Part shown: positions 27,782 through 38,300 of the stretch, piece after piece | How the letters are laid out: every line of letters begins with the position of its first letter | How positions within the stretch are numbered: the stretch's first letter is position 1 | Assembly: GCF_000218895.1 (NCBI RefSeq) | Contig: NC_015703.1 | Location: 681,501-745,500 of the forward strand | Length of the DNA stretch: 64,000 bases | Source of the DNA: Runella slithyformis DSM 19594 | GTDB lineage: Bacteria; Bacteroidota; Bacteroidia; Cytophagales; Spirosomataceae | Direction: 5' to 3' | Notes under the pieces: generated by a model | What the model was told of the DNA's origin: nothing | What the model saw: only the letters and a program-made list of their open reading frames with translations | Databases searched by the model: none | Program-made: the position numbers and the translations under genes

Positions 27782-28129
27782 TTATTCACCGTGCATCCAC
27801 GCTTTTTTGGCAAGCAGTGTTTCTTCGTCTTCTACATTTTCCGGATCAGGAACACAGCAATCTACGGGACAAACGGCAGCGCATTGTGGCTCCTCGTGAA
27901 AACCCATACATTCAGTACACTTATCAGTAACAATGTAATAAAATTCGTTTGAAACAGGTGCCTGCTTTACTTTGGCATCGACAACGGTACCGTCACCATA
28001 GTCAACTTCTTCCAAATGAGTACCACCTGCGTATGTCCATTCTACGCCACCTTCGTATATTGCAGTATTCGGACATTCCGGCTCGCATGCACCGCAGTTG
28101 ATGCATTCGTCAGTAATCATGATTGCCAT
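27782..28129 (-). CDS. 4Fe-4S dicluster ferredoxin
   Basis: 115 residues from ATG 28129 ([20 protein letters not shown]); a second possible start is three codons later. Cluster one ligands: [12 protein letters not shown]. Cluster two ligands: [18 protein letters not shown], with an insertion between the second and third cysteine as in bacterial 2[4Fe-4S] ferredoxins. A soluble electron carrier. Divergent from the acyl-CoA reductase gene, with 133 nt between the starts; that pairing seems common in Cytophagales and may reflect shared control. Confidence 0.93.
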   Translation of the reverse strand: MAIMITDECINCGACEPECPNTAIYEGGVEWTYAGGTHLEEVDYGDGTVVDAKVKQAPVSNEFYYIVTDKCTECMGFHEEPQCAAVCPVDCCVPDPENVEDEETLLAKKAWMHGE

Positions 28130-28262
28130 AATTGCACTGTATCGTTTAGTTTTGGGATATTTGCACTCGTAATCAAAAAACAAATTTAATTATTTAAAGT
28201 TTCGGTTAGGGCATAAAAATCAGAAATCTTTGATTTTTTGTACTTTTCCTATAAATATTTCA

Positions 28263-29285
28263 ATGGACAATAATACAAAACACATAGCCCCCTTTGTTGA
28301 GCTGGGTAAACTGCTCAAAACCAACGCCATTGAAGACATTGTCTTTAAGGCCTATTCACAAAATCATTGGTTTACCCCGGAGTTTGTCACCCACGCCCTG
28401 AGAGCCATTGCCGACGAGTACCTGAAGGAAGAAAAATTGCAGGCTTGGGTAAGCCGTTACCCGCTCCAATCGGCTCATCCTGATTTTATTTCCAAAAAGA
28501 TCGGGGTTGTCATGGCCGGAAATATTCCTGCCGTAGGTTTCCATGATCTCTTGAGTGTACTTGTCAGCGGGCATGATCTCATGGCTAAACTCAGCACAGA
28601 TGACCGCCTCCTGATGATGTTTCTGATCGAAAAACTGATCGAGATCGAGCCTTCATTGGCCCAACGCATTACGCTCGCCGAACGCCTCAACGCCGCTGAT
28701 GCGTATATCGCCACGGGCAGCGATAATACCGCCCGCTATTTTGAATATTATTTTTCTAAGAAACCCCATCTCATTCGCCGGAATCGTACATCGGTGGGCA
28801 TCCTGACGGGAGAAGAATCCGGGGATGAACTCGCCGCGTTGGGTCGGGATGTATTTCAGTATTTTGGGCTGGGCTGCCGCAATGTTTCCAAAGTATTAGT
28901 GCCGACAGGCTATGACTTTTCAAAATTTTACGAAGCCATCGAATCCCAATCTGACGTATTTCGTAATCATCACAAATATTTTAATAATTACGAATACAAC
29001 AAATCCGTGTACCTGGTCAACGGTGAACCTCACCTTGACAACGGATTTTTGATCCTGCGCCAAACCGACTCGTTGGTCTCACCGATCTCGGTGTTGTTTT
29101 TTGACTATTATGAAACTGCCGATGAGCTGACCTCTAAACTGGAAGCTCATTCTGAAAAGATACAGTGTATTGTCTCAAAGAGCGGATTCTACCCGGGCAG
29201 TCTTCCGTTGGGAGATGCCCAGCAACCGTCATTGTTTGATTATGCCGACGGCGTAGATACCATGGCTTTCCTAAGCAGCCTATAA
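28263..29285 (+). CDS. LuxC-like acyl-CoA reductase
   Basis: 340 residues from ATG 28263 (MDNNTKHIAPFVELGKLL). Family features: KKIGVVMAGNIPAVGFHDLL, the nucleotide-binding region around ADAYIATGSDNTARYFEYYF, and ALGRDVFQYFGLGCRNVSKV, whose cysteine is the likely acyl-accepting residue. It should reduce acyl-CoA to an aldehyde with NAD(P)H. No luciferase genes are near, as expected for non-luminous Bacteroidota. It faces the ferredoxin gene and ends at a strong bidirectional hairpin. Confidence 0.85.
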   Translation: MDNNTKHIAPFVELGKLLKTNAIEDIVFKAYSQNHWFTPEFVTHALRAIADEYLKEEKLQAWVSRYPLQSAHPDFISKKIGVVMAGNIPAVGFHDLLSVLVSGHDLMAKLSTDDRLLMMFLIEKLIEIEPSLAQRITLAERLNAADAYIATGSDNTARYFEYYFSKKPHLIRRNRTSVGILTGEESGDELAALGRDVFQYFGLGCRNVSKVLVPTGYDFSKFYEAIESQSDVFRNHHKYFNNYEYNKSVYLVNGEPHLDNGFLILRQTDSLVSPISVLFFDYYETADELTSKLEAHSEKIQCIVSKSGFYPGSLPLGDAQQPSLFDYADGVDTMAFLSSL

Positions 29286-29291
29286 GGATAT

Positions 29292-29338
29292 TTTGGGTCG
29301 TTCCGCCATGCTTTTTCAGCGTGTCGGAACGACCCAAA
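29292..29338. terminator. Bidirectional terminator between convergent genes
   Basis: 14-bp perfect arms (TTTGGGTCGTTCCG and CGGAACGACCCAAA, 29292-29305 and 29325-29338) around a 19-nt loop. It separates the acyl-CoA reductase (plus) from the YbdK-like ligase (minus). Confidence 0.75.
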
Positions 29339-29359
29339 GCTTCACAATTATTTAACGCC

Positions 29360-30457
29360 TTACAGGCCGTAGCCTGTTTCCTGCACAATGTAATCAACAA
29401 CCCGATTGAAATCCTGCGTTGCTTCCCATACTGCCAACTGACGGTCGGCGCCGGTGCCCATTTCCAAAATTTTATGGATATATTCCACTTCCTTACGACT
29501 GCCGAGGTCGTCGACCACATCATCCACAAATTCCAGTAATTCCTGCGCCAGATTGTAATAAGGAACTTCTTCCTTCCGGCCAAAATCAATGAGTTTGCCG
29601 TGAATTCCGTAACGGGCCGCGCGCCATTTATTTTCGTTAATAAGAATCTTACGATAATGTTGGAAGTTCAGATTTCTGCTCATCAGCTTATAGATCTTCA
29701 CCACCAGCGCCTGCATAAGCGCGGCCAGACAAATGGTTTCATCGGCCCGCATAGGAATATCGCAAACGCGAAATTCAATGGTATTGTAAAACGGGTGCAG
29801 ACGCAGATCCCACCAGATCTTTTTACCGTTGTCAATACAGCCCGTTTTAACGAGCAGGTTTACATAATCGTCGTAATCGTGCGCAGTTTCAAAATACTCG
29901 GGAATGCCCGTTCGGGGAAATTTGTCAAAAACCTTCGAACGATACGATTTAAAACCGGTGTTACGACCGCACCAAAAGGGGGAATTGGTTGAAAGGGCAT
30001 AAATATGCGGCAAAAAGTAGGTCAGTGAATTGATGAGCTTGACGCCCGTATCGCGGTCAGGAATACCGATGTGAACGTGTAAACCAAAGATCAGATTGCC
30101 GCGGGCAACGTCACGCATTTCGTCGATGAGCTTGTCGTAACGCGGGTTGGGCGTGATCAATTCGTCCTGCCAATCGGAAAAGGGGTGCGTTCCCGCTGCC
30201 GCAATTTTCAGGTTTTGTTGCGCGGCCAGATCAATGATCATCTTGCGCAGGTACGTGACCTCCTGGCGCGCTTCCTGGATATTGGTACAGATATTGGTTC
30301 CTACTTCCACCACCGACTGGTGCATTTCGGCCGTCACCCGCTCTTTGAGGATGATTTTACCATCCTCTACGATCTTCGACATGTGAGAGCGAAGCTTACG
30401 GGTCTCGGGGTCTATCGTTTGGAATTCTTCCTCAATTCCGAGTGTAAAAATAGGCAT
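29360..30457 (-). CDS. YbdK-like carboxylate-amine ligase (glutamate-cysteine ligase fold)
   Basis: 365 residues opening with MPIFTLGIEEEFQTIDPETR, the EEEF metal/ATP-binding start of the GCS2/YbdK family. Other family segments are GLHVHIGIPDRDTGVKLINS, NSPFWCGRNTGFKSYRS and WDLRLHPFYNTIEFRVCDIP. It should form an amide or peptide bond using ATP; the natural substrates of most YbdK-like enzymes are not known. Third gene of a minus-strand set with an ATP-grasp enzyme and an esterase-fold hydrolase. A complex inverted repeat lies in the 68-nt gap to the ATP-grasp gene. Confidence 0.9.
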   Translation of the reverse strand: MPIFTLGIEEEFQTIDPETRKLRSHMSKIVEDGKIILKERVTAEMHQSVVEVGTNICTNIQEARQEVTYLRKMIIDLAAQQNLKIAAAGTHPFSDWQDELITPNPRYDKLIDEMRDVARGNLIFGLHVHIGIPDRDTGVKLINSLTYFLPHIYALSTNSPFWCGRNTGFKSYRSKVFDKFPRTGIPEYFETAHDYDDYVNLLVKTGCIDNGKKIWWDLRLHPFYNTIEFRVCDIPMRADETICLAALMQALVVKIYKLMSRNLNFQHYRKILINENKWRAARYGIHGKLIDFGRKEEVPYYNLAQELLEFVDDVVDDLGSRKEVEYIHKILEMGTGADRQLAVWEATQDFNRVVDYIVQETGYGL

Positions 30458-30478
30458 AGCAGATTGGTTTGCAGGATT

Positions 30479-30520
30479 CCGCTATCCGTTAAAGCGGTAA
30501 GCCGCATTAACGGATAGCGG
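30479..30520. repeat. Inverted repeat between ATP-grasp and YbdK-like genes
   Basis: 14-bp perfect arms CCGCTATCCGTTAA (30479-30492) and TTAACGGATAGCGG (30507-30520), with a nested GCGG/CCGC stem in the loop. No T-run follows on the minus strand. It could stop or attenuate transcription into the ligase gene or protect the upstream mRNA end. Confidence 0.6.
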
Positions 30521-30525
30521 TAAAC

Positions 30526-31590
30526 TTATTTTTTCTTGGATGCTTTTTTGACCGGTTCTTCCTCTTTCTTTTTAGGAGCGGCTTTTTTCGGCTTTTCCTC
30601 CGGTGCGGCTTCATCTTTCGTTAGATCGGCCAGAGGCAAATCCAGGGCGGAACTACGCACAAAGCTTCCCCACGTCAGGTTGGTTTTTCCTTCCTGATGC
30701 GCCTGTGCTTTTTCGATGGCCATTTTTGCGGCATTTTCCACAATCCAATCAAAGTTTTCCTGTCCTACCGAGTGGATATCGGCATCGGGGGCAGGATTGC
30801 AGAAATCAATGGCGTACGGAATACCGTCGTGTACGGCAAACTCTACGGTGTTGAAGTCATACCCAAGCGCATGATTGAGACGCAATACATAATCGGTGAT
30901 GGTTGCGATCAGTTTTTTATGAGCCTCGCCCGTGGTTTTGGGCTGCGTGGCATAGCGCAGGTGATGCGGATTGCGCGGCTCGTACGGCATAATGTGTACG
31001 TATTTTCCGCCCAGACAATAACAACGATAATAATCTTCAAAGGTCACTTCGCTTTGCAGCATCATTACCAATTGTTCTGTTTCGGCGTGTTTATTCCACA
31101 GATCATCCATGTCGTGAATTTTGTACACACTTTTCCAACCTCCCCCGGCGTGGGGTTTCATATACGCCGGAAAGCCTACATAGTCAAACATTTCGCTCCA
31201 GGCCATCGGCATTTTCAGGTTGCGAAAAGAGGTTTCGGACGTATCGGTCGGGCGTTCTTTGGAAGGCATCAAGATGGTATTAGGCACAGGCACCCCCAAC
31301 TTTACGGCCAGTGCATTGTTGAAGAACTTCTCATCAGCACTCCACCAAAAAGGATTATTGATGACTGCGGTACCGCAAATAGCCGCATTTTTAAGAAAAG
31401 CGCGGTAAAAAGGCACATCCTGCGAAATACGGTCGATAATCACCGCATAGTCCGTGGCTTCTCCCTGAATGACCCGATCAATGAGCACGGGTTCCGCCAC
31501 AATGTTTTTACCATCCAATTGATTGACGCGTTCAACAAATGCCTGTGGGAATGTATTTTCCATTCCGTGAAGAATTCCTATTTTTTTCAT
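30526..31590 (-). CDS. ATP-grasp ligase (RimK/D-Ala-D-Ala ligase-like)
   Basis: 354 residues. ATP-grasp features: FPAYMKPHAGGGWKSVYKI (nucleotide-binding lysine and glycine loop), VTFEDYYRCYCLGGKYVHI, and the metal-ligand end FNTVEFAVHDGIPYAIDFCN with PAPDADI. The last about 35 residues are a Lys/Glu/Pro/Ala tail (EEKPKKAAPKKKEEEPVKK), probably unstructured. It should ligate a carboxylate to an amine via acyl-phosphate. Neighbours are a YbdK-like ligase and an esterase-fold protein, a set suggesting synthesis of an unusual peptide or amide. Confidence 0.85.
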   Translation of the reverse strand: MKKIGILHGMENTFPQAFVERVNQLDGKNIVAEPVLIDRVIQGEATDYAVIIDRISQDVPFYRAFLKNAAICGTAVINNPFWWSADEKFFNNALAVKLGVPVPNTILMPSKERPTDTSETSFRNLKMPMAWSEMFDYVGFPAYMKPHAGGGWKSVYKIHDMDDLWNKHAETEQLVMMLQSEVTFEDYYRCYCLGGKYVHIMPYEPRNPHHLRYATQPKTTGEAHKKLIATITDYVLRLNHALGYDFNTVEFAVHDGIPYAIDFCNPAPDADIHSVGQENFDWIVENAAKMAIEKAQAHQEGKTNLTWGSFVRSSALDLPLADLTKDEAAPEEKPKKAAPKKKEEEPVKKASKKK

Positions 31591-31702
31591 AGTTATATAG
31601 CCGGAGTGCCGGTTTGGTTATTAGTGAGTGTAAGATGAATAATGCTTTATTACAAAGACTCCGGCTTTTGTGCCAAAGTCTACAACGTTGTGTATGGTGT
31701 TG

Positions 31703-32413
31703 CTACAACCCCATCTGCGATATATATTCGGGAAACATCCGATTCCAGAGCGGCCAATCGTGGCTTTCCCAGCCTCTGATATCCAGCCAATGATGAATGC
31801 CCCGCGCTCTTAAAATATTGGCCATTCGGATATTGTCATTGAGGCAAATATCCCATTCGGAGGTACCCAGCACAATTTTCATGTGATTGAACTTCCAGGC
31901 CTCTTCATGTTGCATAAAATCTACGGGATTATTGAAGTAAACCGTATCATCGCTGTAGCCTTCCAGAAAACTTCGGACATCAAACGCTCCGCTCATGCTG
32001 AACATATACGCTACTTTATCAGGGTGCTTGAAGGCAAAATTCAGGGCATGATACCCCCCGAAGCTGCACCCTGCCACGCCGATCTTATCGACATGGGCCT
32101 CACTGCGAATGGCCGGAACCAGTTCATCGTTCAGAAAACGATCATAGACGGCGTGGTTGTGCGCGCGGACCGACGGAGCCAAATGCTTGGCATACCAGCT
32201 GTCTTTATCAATGCCGTCTATAGAATACAGCTTTATTTTCCCTGCTTCCACAAACCCTCTGACCGAATCAGTCAACCCAAAATCCTTGTTTTGGTAGTAC
32301 CTGCCCATCGACGTCGGAAACAGAAGAATAGGATACCCCCAATGCCCGAAGACGAGCATTTCGATATCCCGGCCCAAGGTGGGCGAGTACCATTTTTGAT
32401 AGGTTTCTTTCAA
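31703..32413 (-). CDS. Esterase-fold alpha/beta hydrolase
   Basis: 236 residues from TTG at 32413 (LKETYQKWYSPTLGRDIEML). No ATG is near; alignment by eye with the second copy at 43195-43926, whose start reads MHRELDGWHSPALNKHMEIA, supports this TTG. Nucleophile elbow: GVAGCSFGGYHAL. The C-terminal catalytic His is in GWESHDWPLWNRMFPEY. It belongs to the esterase D/antigen 85-like group and should cleave an ester or act as an acyl transferase. First gene of the minus-strand esterase, ATP-grasp, YbdK-like ligase set. Confidence 0.85.
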   Translation of the reverse strand: MKETYQKWYSPTLGRDIEMLVFGHWGYPILLFPTSMGRYYQNKDFGLTDSVRGFVEAGKIKLYSIDGIDKDSWYAKHLAPSVRAHNHAVYDRFLNDELVPAIRSEAHVDKIGVAGCSFGGYHALNFAFKHPDKVAYMFSMSGAFDVRSFLEGYSDDTVYFNNPVDFMQHEEAWKFNHMKIVLGTSEWDICLNDNIRMANILRARGIHHWLDIRGWESHDWPLWNRMFPEYISQMGL

Positions 32414-32632
32414 GGTTGATAAAGTGTTTAATGTGGGAATAATTTGTCGAAATATAGACAAAAAGCGAGAATAACAAGATTCTGTCCCAAAAATTGTGTA
32501 AAAGACTATTTCCGGATACTTTTGAAACCAATCGGATGGGTTCAAAGTTAAAAAGTAAAAGGCGGCGAAAACTAGACGCACTTACTTCTCAACATTCAAT
32601 CGCTTACCGGCATCAATCGCTCACATAATACA

Positions 32633-33349
32633 ATGACTCGTCTTAGCGTAAATATCAACAAAATAGCCACCCTGCGCAACTCACGCGGCGGCAATAATCC
32701 CAATGTGGTCAAAACAGCCCTTGACTGCGAAGCATTTGGTGCCCAAGGCATTACAGTCCACCCCCGCCCCGACGAGCGCCACATTCGTTATCAGGATGTT
32801 TTGGATCTGAAACAAGTGGTAACGACCGAATTCAACATTGAAGGAAACCCTACCGAACCTAAATTTATTGAACTGGTACTGGCCACTCGCCCCGCCCAAG
32901 TGACCCTTGTCCCGGACGCGTTGGGAGCCATCACATCCAATGCCGGCTGGGATACCCTGACGCACCGCGACCGCCTCGCCGACCTGGTCGGTATTTTTAA
33001 GGAAGCGGGCATTCGTGTTTCGGTGTTTGTTGACCCCATTGAGAAGATGGTGGAAGGAGCCAAAATTTGCGGAGCGGATCGGGTAGAGTTATATACCGAG
33101 CCGTACGCTGCCGAATACCCTGAAAACCCCGCCAAAGCGGTAGCCTCTTACGTAAAAGCCGCTAAAGTGGCGCAGGAAGCAGGCCTTGGTCTCAACGCAG
33201 GTCACGATCTGAGTCTGGAAAACCTTCGTTATTTAAAGGAAAAAATCCCGCACTTGGATGAAGTGTCCATTGGTCATGCGCTGATCTGCGACGCGCTTTA
33301 CTTTGGTTTGGAAAATACCATTCAGATGTATTTACGGGAATTAGAATAA
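32633..33349 (+). CDS. pdxJ: Pyridoxine 5'-phosphate synthase
   Basis: 238 residues, normal length. Typical start [20 protein letters not shown], then [18 protein letters not shown] (catalytic His and substrate-binding Arg) and [15 protein letters not shown]. It condenses 1-deoxyxylulose 5-phosphate with 3-hydroxy-1-aminoacetone phosphate to give pyridoxine 5'-phosphate in vitamin B6 synthesis. It is followed by ridA, a suitable partner because RidA proteins clear reactive enamines made by PLP enzymes. Confidence 0.97.
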   Translation: MTRLSVNINKIATLRNSRGGNNPNVVKTALDCEAFGAQGITVHPRPDERHIRYQDVLDLKQVVTTEFNIEGNPTEPKFIELVLATRPAQVTLVPDALGAITSNAGWDTLTHRDRLADLVGIFKEAGIRVSVFVDPIEKMVEGAKICGADRVELYTEPYAAEYPENPAKAVASYVKAAKVAQEAGLGLNAGHDLSLENLRYLKEKIPHLDEVSIGHALICDALYFGLENTIQMYLRELE

Positions 33350-33413
33350 ACCGGATGCAGCAAATATATCGGTCATATCATTTAATGAATCAGTCTTTTT
33401 TCAACGAAAGGTT

Positions 33414-33797
33414 ATGTCAAAAAAAATAATTTTTACTACGGCTGCGCCCGCGCCGATCGGTCCTTATTCTCAAGCCGTAATGGTGGGAGATACTTTATAC
33501 GTGTCGGGGCAAATACCCATTGACCCGGCCAATGGAGACTTAGTGAGCGGTGACATTGAGCACGAAGCCCGTCAGGTAATGCTCAACATCGGAGCCATCC
33601 TGAAAGAAGCCGGTCTTACGTACCACAACATCATCAAGAGCAGTATCTTTCTGAAAGATATGAACAACTTCGCCAAAGTCAACGAAGTGTACGGACACTT
33701 TTTCACGGGTCAATACCCTGCCCGCGAAACCGTAGAAGTAGCACGGCTACCCAAAGATGTCAACGTTGAAATCTCTGTCATTGCGGTGAAGGATTAA
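33414..33797 (+). CDS. ridA: RidA family enamine/imine deaminase
   Basis: 127 residues. Family marks: APAPIGPYSQAVMVGDTLYV, SGQIPIDPANGDLV, and the C-terminal PARETVEVARLPKDVNVEI with the substrate-binding arginine. It hydrolyses 2-aminoacrylate and related enamines formed by PLP-dependent dehydratases. Co-directional with pdxJ 64 nt upstream. Closed by a long bidirectional hairpin. Confidence 0.95.
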   Translation: MSKKIIFTTAAPAPIGPYSQAVMVGDTLYVSGQIPIDPANGDLVSGDIEHEARQVMLNIGAILKEAGLTYHNIIKSSIFLKDMNNFAKVNEVYGHFFTGQYPARETVEVARLPKDVNVEISVIAVKD

Positions 33798-33813
33798 CAA
33801 CAGACAGGTTCAA

Positions 33814-33855
33814 ATACAGCAAGAGTCAGGGTGGTCACCCTGACTCTTGCTGTAT
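33814..33855. terminator. Bidirectional terminator, 20-bp perfect stem
   Basis: Arms of 20 bp (33814-33833 starting ATACAGCAAGAG, and 33836-33855) with a 2-nt centre; placed between ridA (plus) and the thiolase gene (minus), 11 nt from the latter's stop. Confidence 0.8.
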
Positions 33856-33865
33856 CCGGATTTCA

Positions 33866-35044
33866 CTAATTCAAAAATTCATAAATACCCGCGACGCCCT
33901 GTCCACCGCCTACACAGGCAGTGACCATACCGTATTTTTGATTACGCAGGCGCATTTCGTTGAACAACTGCACCGACAGACGGGCCCCGGTCGAGCCCAA
34001 CGCGTGTCCTAACGCAATGGCTCCTCCATTTGGGTTTAACTTGGCGGGGTCAATGCCCAATTCCCGAATCACCGCCAGCGATTGCGCGGCAAAAGCCTCG
34101 TTCAATTCAATTTGATCAATATCTGCCAATTGCAATCCTGCCTGTTTTAAAGCGATGGGAATCGCGGCTACCGGGCCAATGCCCATGATACGCGGCTCTA
34201 CGCCCGCCGATGCATATGACATCATTCGGGCAACGGGCTTGATATTCAGTTCATTGACCATTTTTTCTGACATCACCACTACGAAAGCCGCCCCGTCGGA
34301 AGTTTGCGAAGAGTTTCCGGCAGTTACGCTGCCCCCTGCTGCAAAAACGGGTTTCAGGCGTGCCAGTGCTTCCAGCGTCGTATCGGCTCGCGGACCCTCG
34401 TCTTGGGTGACTACGTATTCTTTGTTTTTCTTCTTACCGCTGTTAGGATCAAAATAGGTTTCTTTGACCGTGATAGGTACAATTTGGCTGCTGAATTTCC
34501 CGGCCGCCTGCGCAGCAAGCGCTTTTTGGTGCGATGCCAGCGCAAAAGCATCCTGATCTTCCCGGCTGATTTTGTATTGATTGGCCACTTGCTCCGCCGT
34601 TAAGCCCATTCCAACGTAATAATCGGCGTGCTCTTTGGCGATCTCGTAGTTCAGCGCCGTTTTCCAACCGGTAGTAGGTACCATCGACATGGACTCAACG
34701 CCACCTGCCACGATACAATCGGCAAAGCCGGCGTGAATTTTGGCCGCCGCCAGCGCAATGGCTTCGACTCCGGAGCCGCAATAACGGTTGATGGTAAAAC
34801 CCGGTACGCTTTTGGGCAACGCCAACAGCGAAATATACCGGGCGATCTGCATTCCCTGTTCCGCTTCCGGTACGGCATTCCCCACGATAAGGTCATCCAC
34901 ACGTGCGGGGTCCAAGGCAGGCAATTGCGCCATCATGTATTTGATCACTTCCGCACCGAGGTCGTCGGGGCGTGTAAAACGGAAAGTACCTTTGGGGGCT
35001 TTGCCCACCGCCGAGCGGTATCCGGCTACAATATATGCGTTCAT
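33866..35044 (-). CDS. Acetyl-CoA C-acyltransferase (thiolase)
   Basis: 392 residues, family length. Catalytic residues: C89 in TINRYCGSGVEAI, the His in NPNGGAIALGHALGSTGAR and the second Cys in MVTACVGGGQG. It cleaves 3-oxoacyl-CoA in fatty acid oxidation or condenses acetyl-CoA. No hydratase/dehydrogenase gene (FadB type) is adjacent. About 280 nt of intergenic DNA without a supported gene separates it from the divergent PorU2-like gene. Confidence 0.95.
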   Translation of the reverse strand: MNAYIVAGYRSAVGKAPKGTFRFTRPDDLGAEVIKYMMAQLPALDPARVDDLIVGNAVPEAEQGMQIARYISLLALPKSVPGFTINRYCGSGVEAIALAAAKIHAGFADCIVAGGVESMSMVPTTGWKTALNYEIAKEHADYYVGMGLTAEQVANQYKISREDQDAFALASHQKALAAQAAGKFSSQIVPITVKETYFDPNSGKKKNKEYVVTQDEGPRADTTLEALARLKPVFAAGGSVTAGNSSQTSDGAAFVVVMSEKMVNELNIKPVARMMSYASAGVEPRIMGIGPVAAIPIALKQAGLQLADIDQIELNEAFAAQSLAVIRELGIDPAKLNPNGGAIALGHALGSTGARLSVQLFNEMRLRNQKYGMVTACVGGGQGVAGIYEFLN

Positions 35045-35327
35045 GGTTTATGCGTTGTTTCTCGGTTTGGAATTATTCACTACAAAACAAACAATTTTTT
35101 TGCAAAAAATACTCTGCAAGCATAACAAATTATTTTATTCATTCGGTTTCATTTTCTACAAAGGTTTGACTTCTGCGAAGTATTCTTCTGCCCCACTGCC
35201 GTTGTCTGCTCTTTTACCTCACATCAAACCCCTAAAATCCACGGCTCGGCTTTCAGGGTTTTTATTATTTCCGGAGTAAATTGCATTCGTTTCTACCGAC
35301 AGAGGTAAATCCGTAACGTACAATCAG

Positions 35328-38300
35328 ATGCGAGTAAGGTTAGCGGCTGTTTTCAGCGTATTCTTTTTTACCCATTCCATTTTATCCACCCATGCCCAAA
35401 CCGTCTACGGCAACGAATGGATCAATTACCGACAAACCTATTTTAAGATTCCGATTGCCCAAAAAGGAATGTACAGAATTTCGACGGCCGAGTTGCGCCA
35501 AGCGGGATTTCCGGTGAGTACTGTCAACCCAACCGCGCTTCAATTATTTTTTCGGGGAGAAGAGCAGGCTGTCTTTATTCAGGGCGAAGGAGATGGAAAA
35601 TGGGATGAAGCAGATTACCTGGAGTTTTACGGTGAAGGTAACGATGGCACCCGGGACTCTCTGCTTTATATACCGCACAGCGCCCAACCGCACAAGATAT
35701 ACAATCTGTATTCCGACACGACAGCCTATTTCATTACGTGGCGTTTGGACGGACAAACGGGCAAACGTATGGCTTCTTATCAGGAAAACAATACCTCCAA
35801 CCTTACTCCCGAGCCCTATCACCGCGAAGATTTGCTCATTTCCAACATTGCAGGCTACAACTACGTAGGGATGTCGGAAGGCCTGATGTACCCCTTGGGA
35901 ACCTCACAGGGCGCTCAGCATTCGTATTATGATTACGGTGAAGGCTGGACCGGCCCCGAACTCAACATAAACGCAGTGGTCTCGAAACGGATACAACTCG
36001 AAAACCCCGTTCGGACCGGACCGAAGCCCCAACTTGAACTTCACCTCATGGGACGTGACCACCGCCTGCATTTGGTTGAAATCAAAGCAGGCAGCACTCT
36101 TACGGCCCATCGACTCATCGATACCATCCGGTTCAATTACCAAAATGCCCTCTTGGTACAACGTGAAATTGACTTCTCTGACGTATCTCTTGACAGTAAC
36201 CGTATTTCCATCTCTACCATTTCCCGGGGAGTAACCCCCAATCAGGCGGACGATGTGTACAGCATCACCTATTATCGTCTGCGCTATCCGCAGCGTTTTG
36301 ATTTGCTGAATAAAACACAAAAATATTTTTACCTGAGCCCAACGCCTTCGGGTACGTCATACCTTGAAATCCCTAACGCTGCTAACGACACCCGTCTGTT
36401 TGACATTACAGACCGAAAAAACATTATTCGTATCGGTACAACGCTTGAAGGGACAAACTTTAAAGCCATAGTGCGCGGCACAACCGCCGCTAAAACGCTG
36501 TTTGCCACACGGGTCGTACTGTCCGTACCGAGTATTCAGCGGGTCGGCTTTCGAAATATCGATGCCGCCAAGGCCAAGTATCTCATTATTACTCACCGCA
36601 ATCTGGCCAATGCTGCCAAACAGTTCGGAGGATACCGTGCCTCCATAGCCGGCGGGGGCTACGATACGCTGACCGTAGAAACGGAATTCCTGATCAATCA
36701 ATTTAATTACGGTGAATTCAGCCCCCTGGCCATTCGGCGGTTTGTGCAGTTCATGGCCGACAAAGGCAGCCCGCGTTTTATATTTATCATCGGTCGCACC
36801 GAACAGGTCGATTTTAACCGCACCAAACCCACCCGCAATCAGGTCGATATGGTCCCGACCTTTGGCTGGCCCGGGTCCGACAACCTTTTTTCCCACGGGC
36901 TGAAAGGCCAACCCCAACTCATTGCCGCTATTCCCACGGGGCGCCTTTGGACCGATAATCCGCAAACGGTGCTGAATTACCTGGAAAAAGTCAAAGAACA
37001 TGAAGCTACGCCCATGAATGCCCTTTGGCGTAAAAATGTTCTTCACCTCAGCGGCGGGACAACATTGTTTGAGCAGGGACAGTTTTTGCAGATCATGAAC
37101 GGCTTTAAGCAAAAAGCCCAACGCCAATACCTCGGTGCAAAGGTTACGACCATTACCAAAAAAACGAACGAAGCGGTGGAATACGTGGGCATTGCCAACG
37201 AAGTAAATGAGGGGGCAGGTATTATCACTCTTTTCGGTCACTCCAGTTTGTCAGTGACTGACATCAATATCGGCAATGTGTCGGATGACGTGCTGGGGTT
37301 TCGCAACAAGGGACGCTATCCTCTGGTGTATGCCAACGGCTGCGTGCTGGGCAATTTTACTTTTGGAGCCACCACCTTCCCGATTGATTGGATAGGCACT
37401 AAAGATCGGGGCGCTATCCTGTTTTTGGCGCATTCCAATTATGCCTTTGTGCATTCCCTCCGGGACTTTGCCGGCACTTTTTACGAAACACTGCTCGGCG
37501 ACAGCACCAACCTGAGTCGTCCGTTTGGGGAAGTTCACCAACAGATCCTGCGCAAAACATTGGCAAAATTCCCCAACGACCCTATTTATCAGGCAGATGC
37601 TCAGCAAATGTCGTTGCAGGGTGATCCGGCCGTTGTAGTGTTTCCAACCAAACAGCCTGACTATGCCGTAACGAGTCAGGGAATCAGCGTAAAGGGCAGG
37701 AACGGTACCGAGCCCGGGCCATTGACTGACTCACTGGAAGTACGGGTGATCGTTTCCAATTTAGGTCTTTACCGCAGCGAACAGCTTCCCGTACGCCTTT
37801 CCCGCACTTCCCGCGATGGGTCAGTGCAGGTCTTTGAGACTGTCTTTCCCGCCGTGGCCTATCAGGATACCCTTCGATTCCGCATTCCCAATGACCGTAC
37901 GCAAAACGGCCTCAATCGTTTTGAAGCGGTGCTGGACCCCTTGGGTACTCTGGTCGAAATGAATACCCTCAATAATACTGCTGCGGTAGAGATCACCCTG
38001 CCCGTGGCGGGGGCCTACCCTTTGATGCCGGCCGAATACGCCATTGTATCTTCGGCCGAAAACGGAGTGCCGACGGTACAGTTATCGGCACAGCATACGG
38101 ATAATGGAAGTCGAAACTATACCATTGAACTCGACACCACGGCCCGCTATGACAGTCCGTTCAAACGCGTGCAAAGCGTCACGACGGCCTCATTGCCAAG
38201 TTGGAAAGTTTCTCTTTTGACCCGCGACAGCACTACGTACTATTGGCGTATCCGCTACGCTGACCGACCGGCAGGTACGGACAATCCCTGGAGTGAAAGT

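Noticed and set aside
28130-28262. Riboswitch between ferredoxin and acyl-CoA reductase
   Set aside because: Only 133 AT-rich nt, with no conserved pairing that I could see.
34788-35279. Plus-strand ORF running out of the thiolase gene into the PorU2 upstream region
   Set aside because: Mostly a shadow of the thiolase coding strand; the intergenic part has no protein-like signature.
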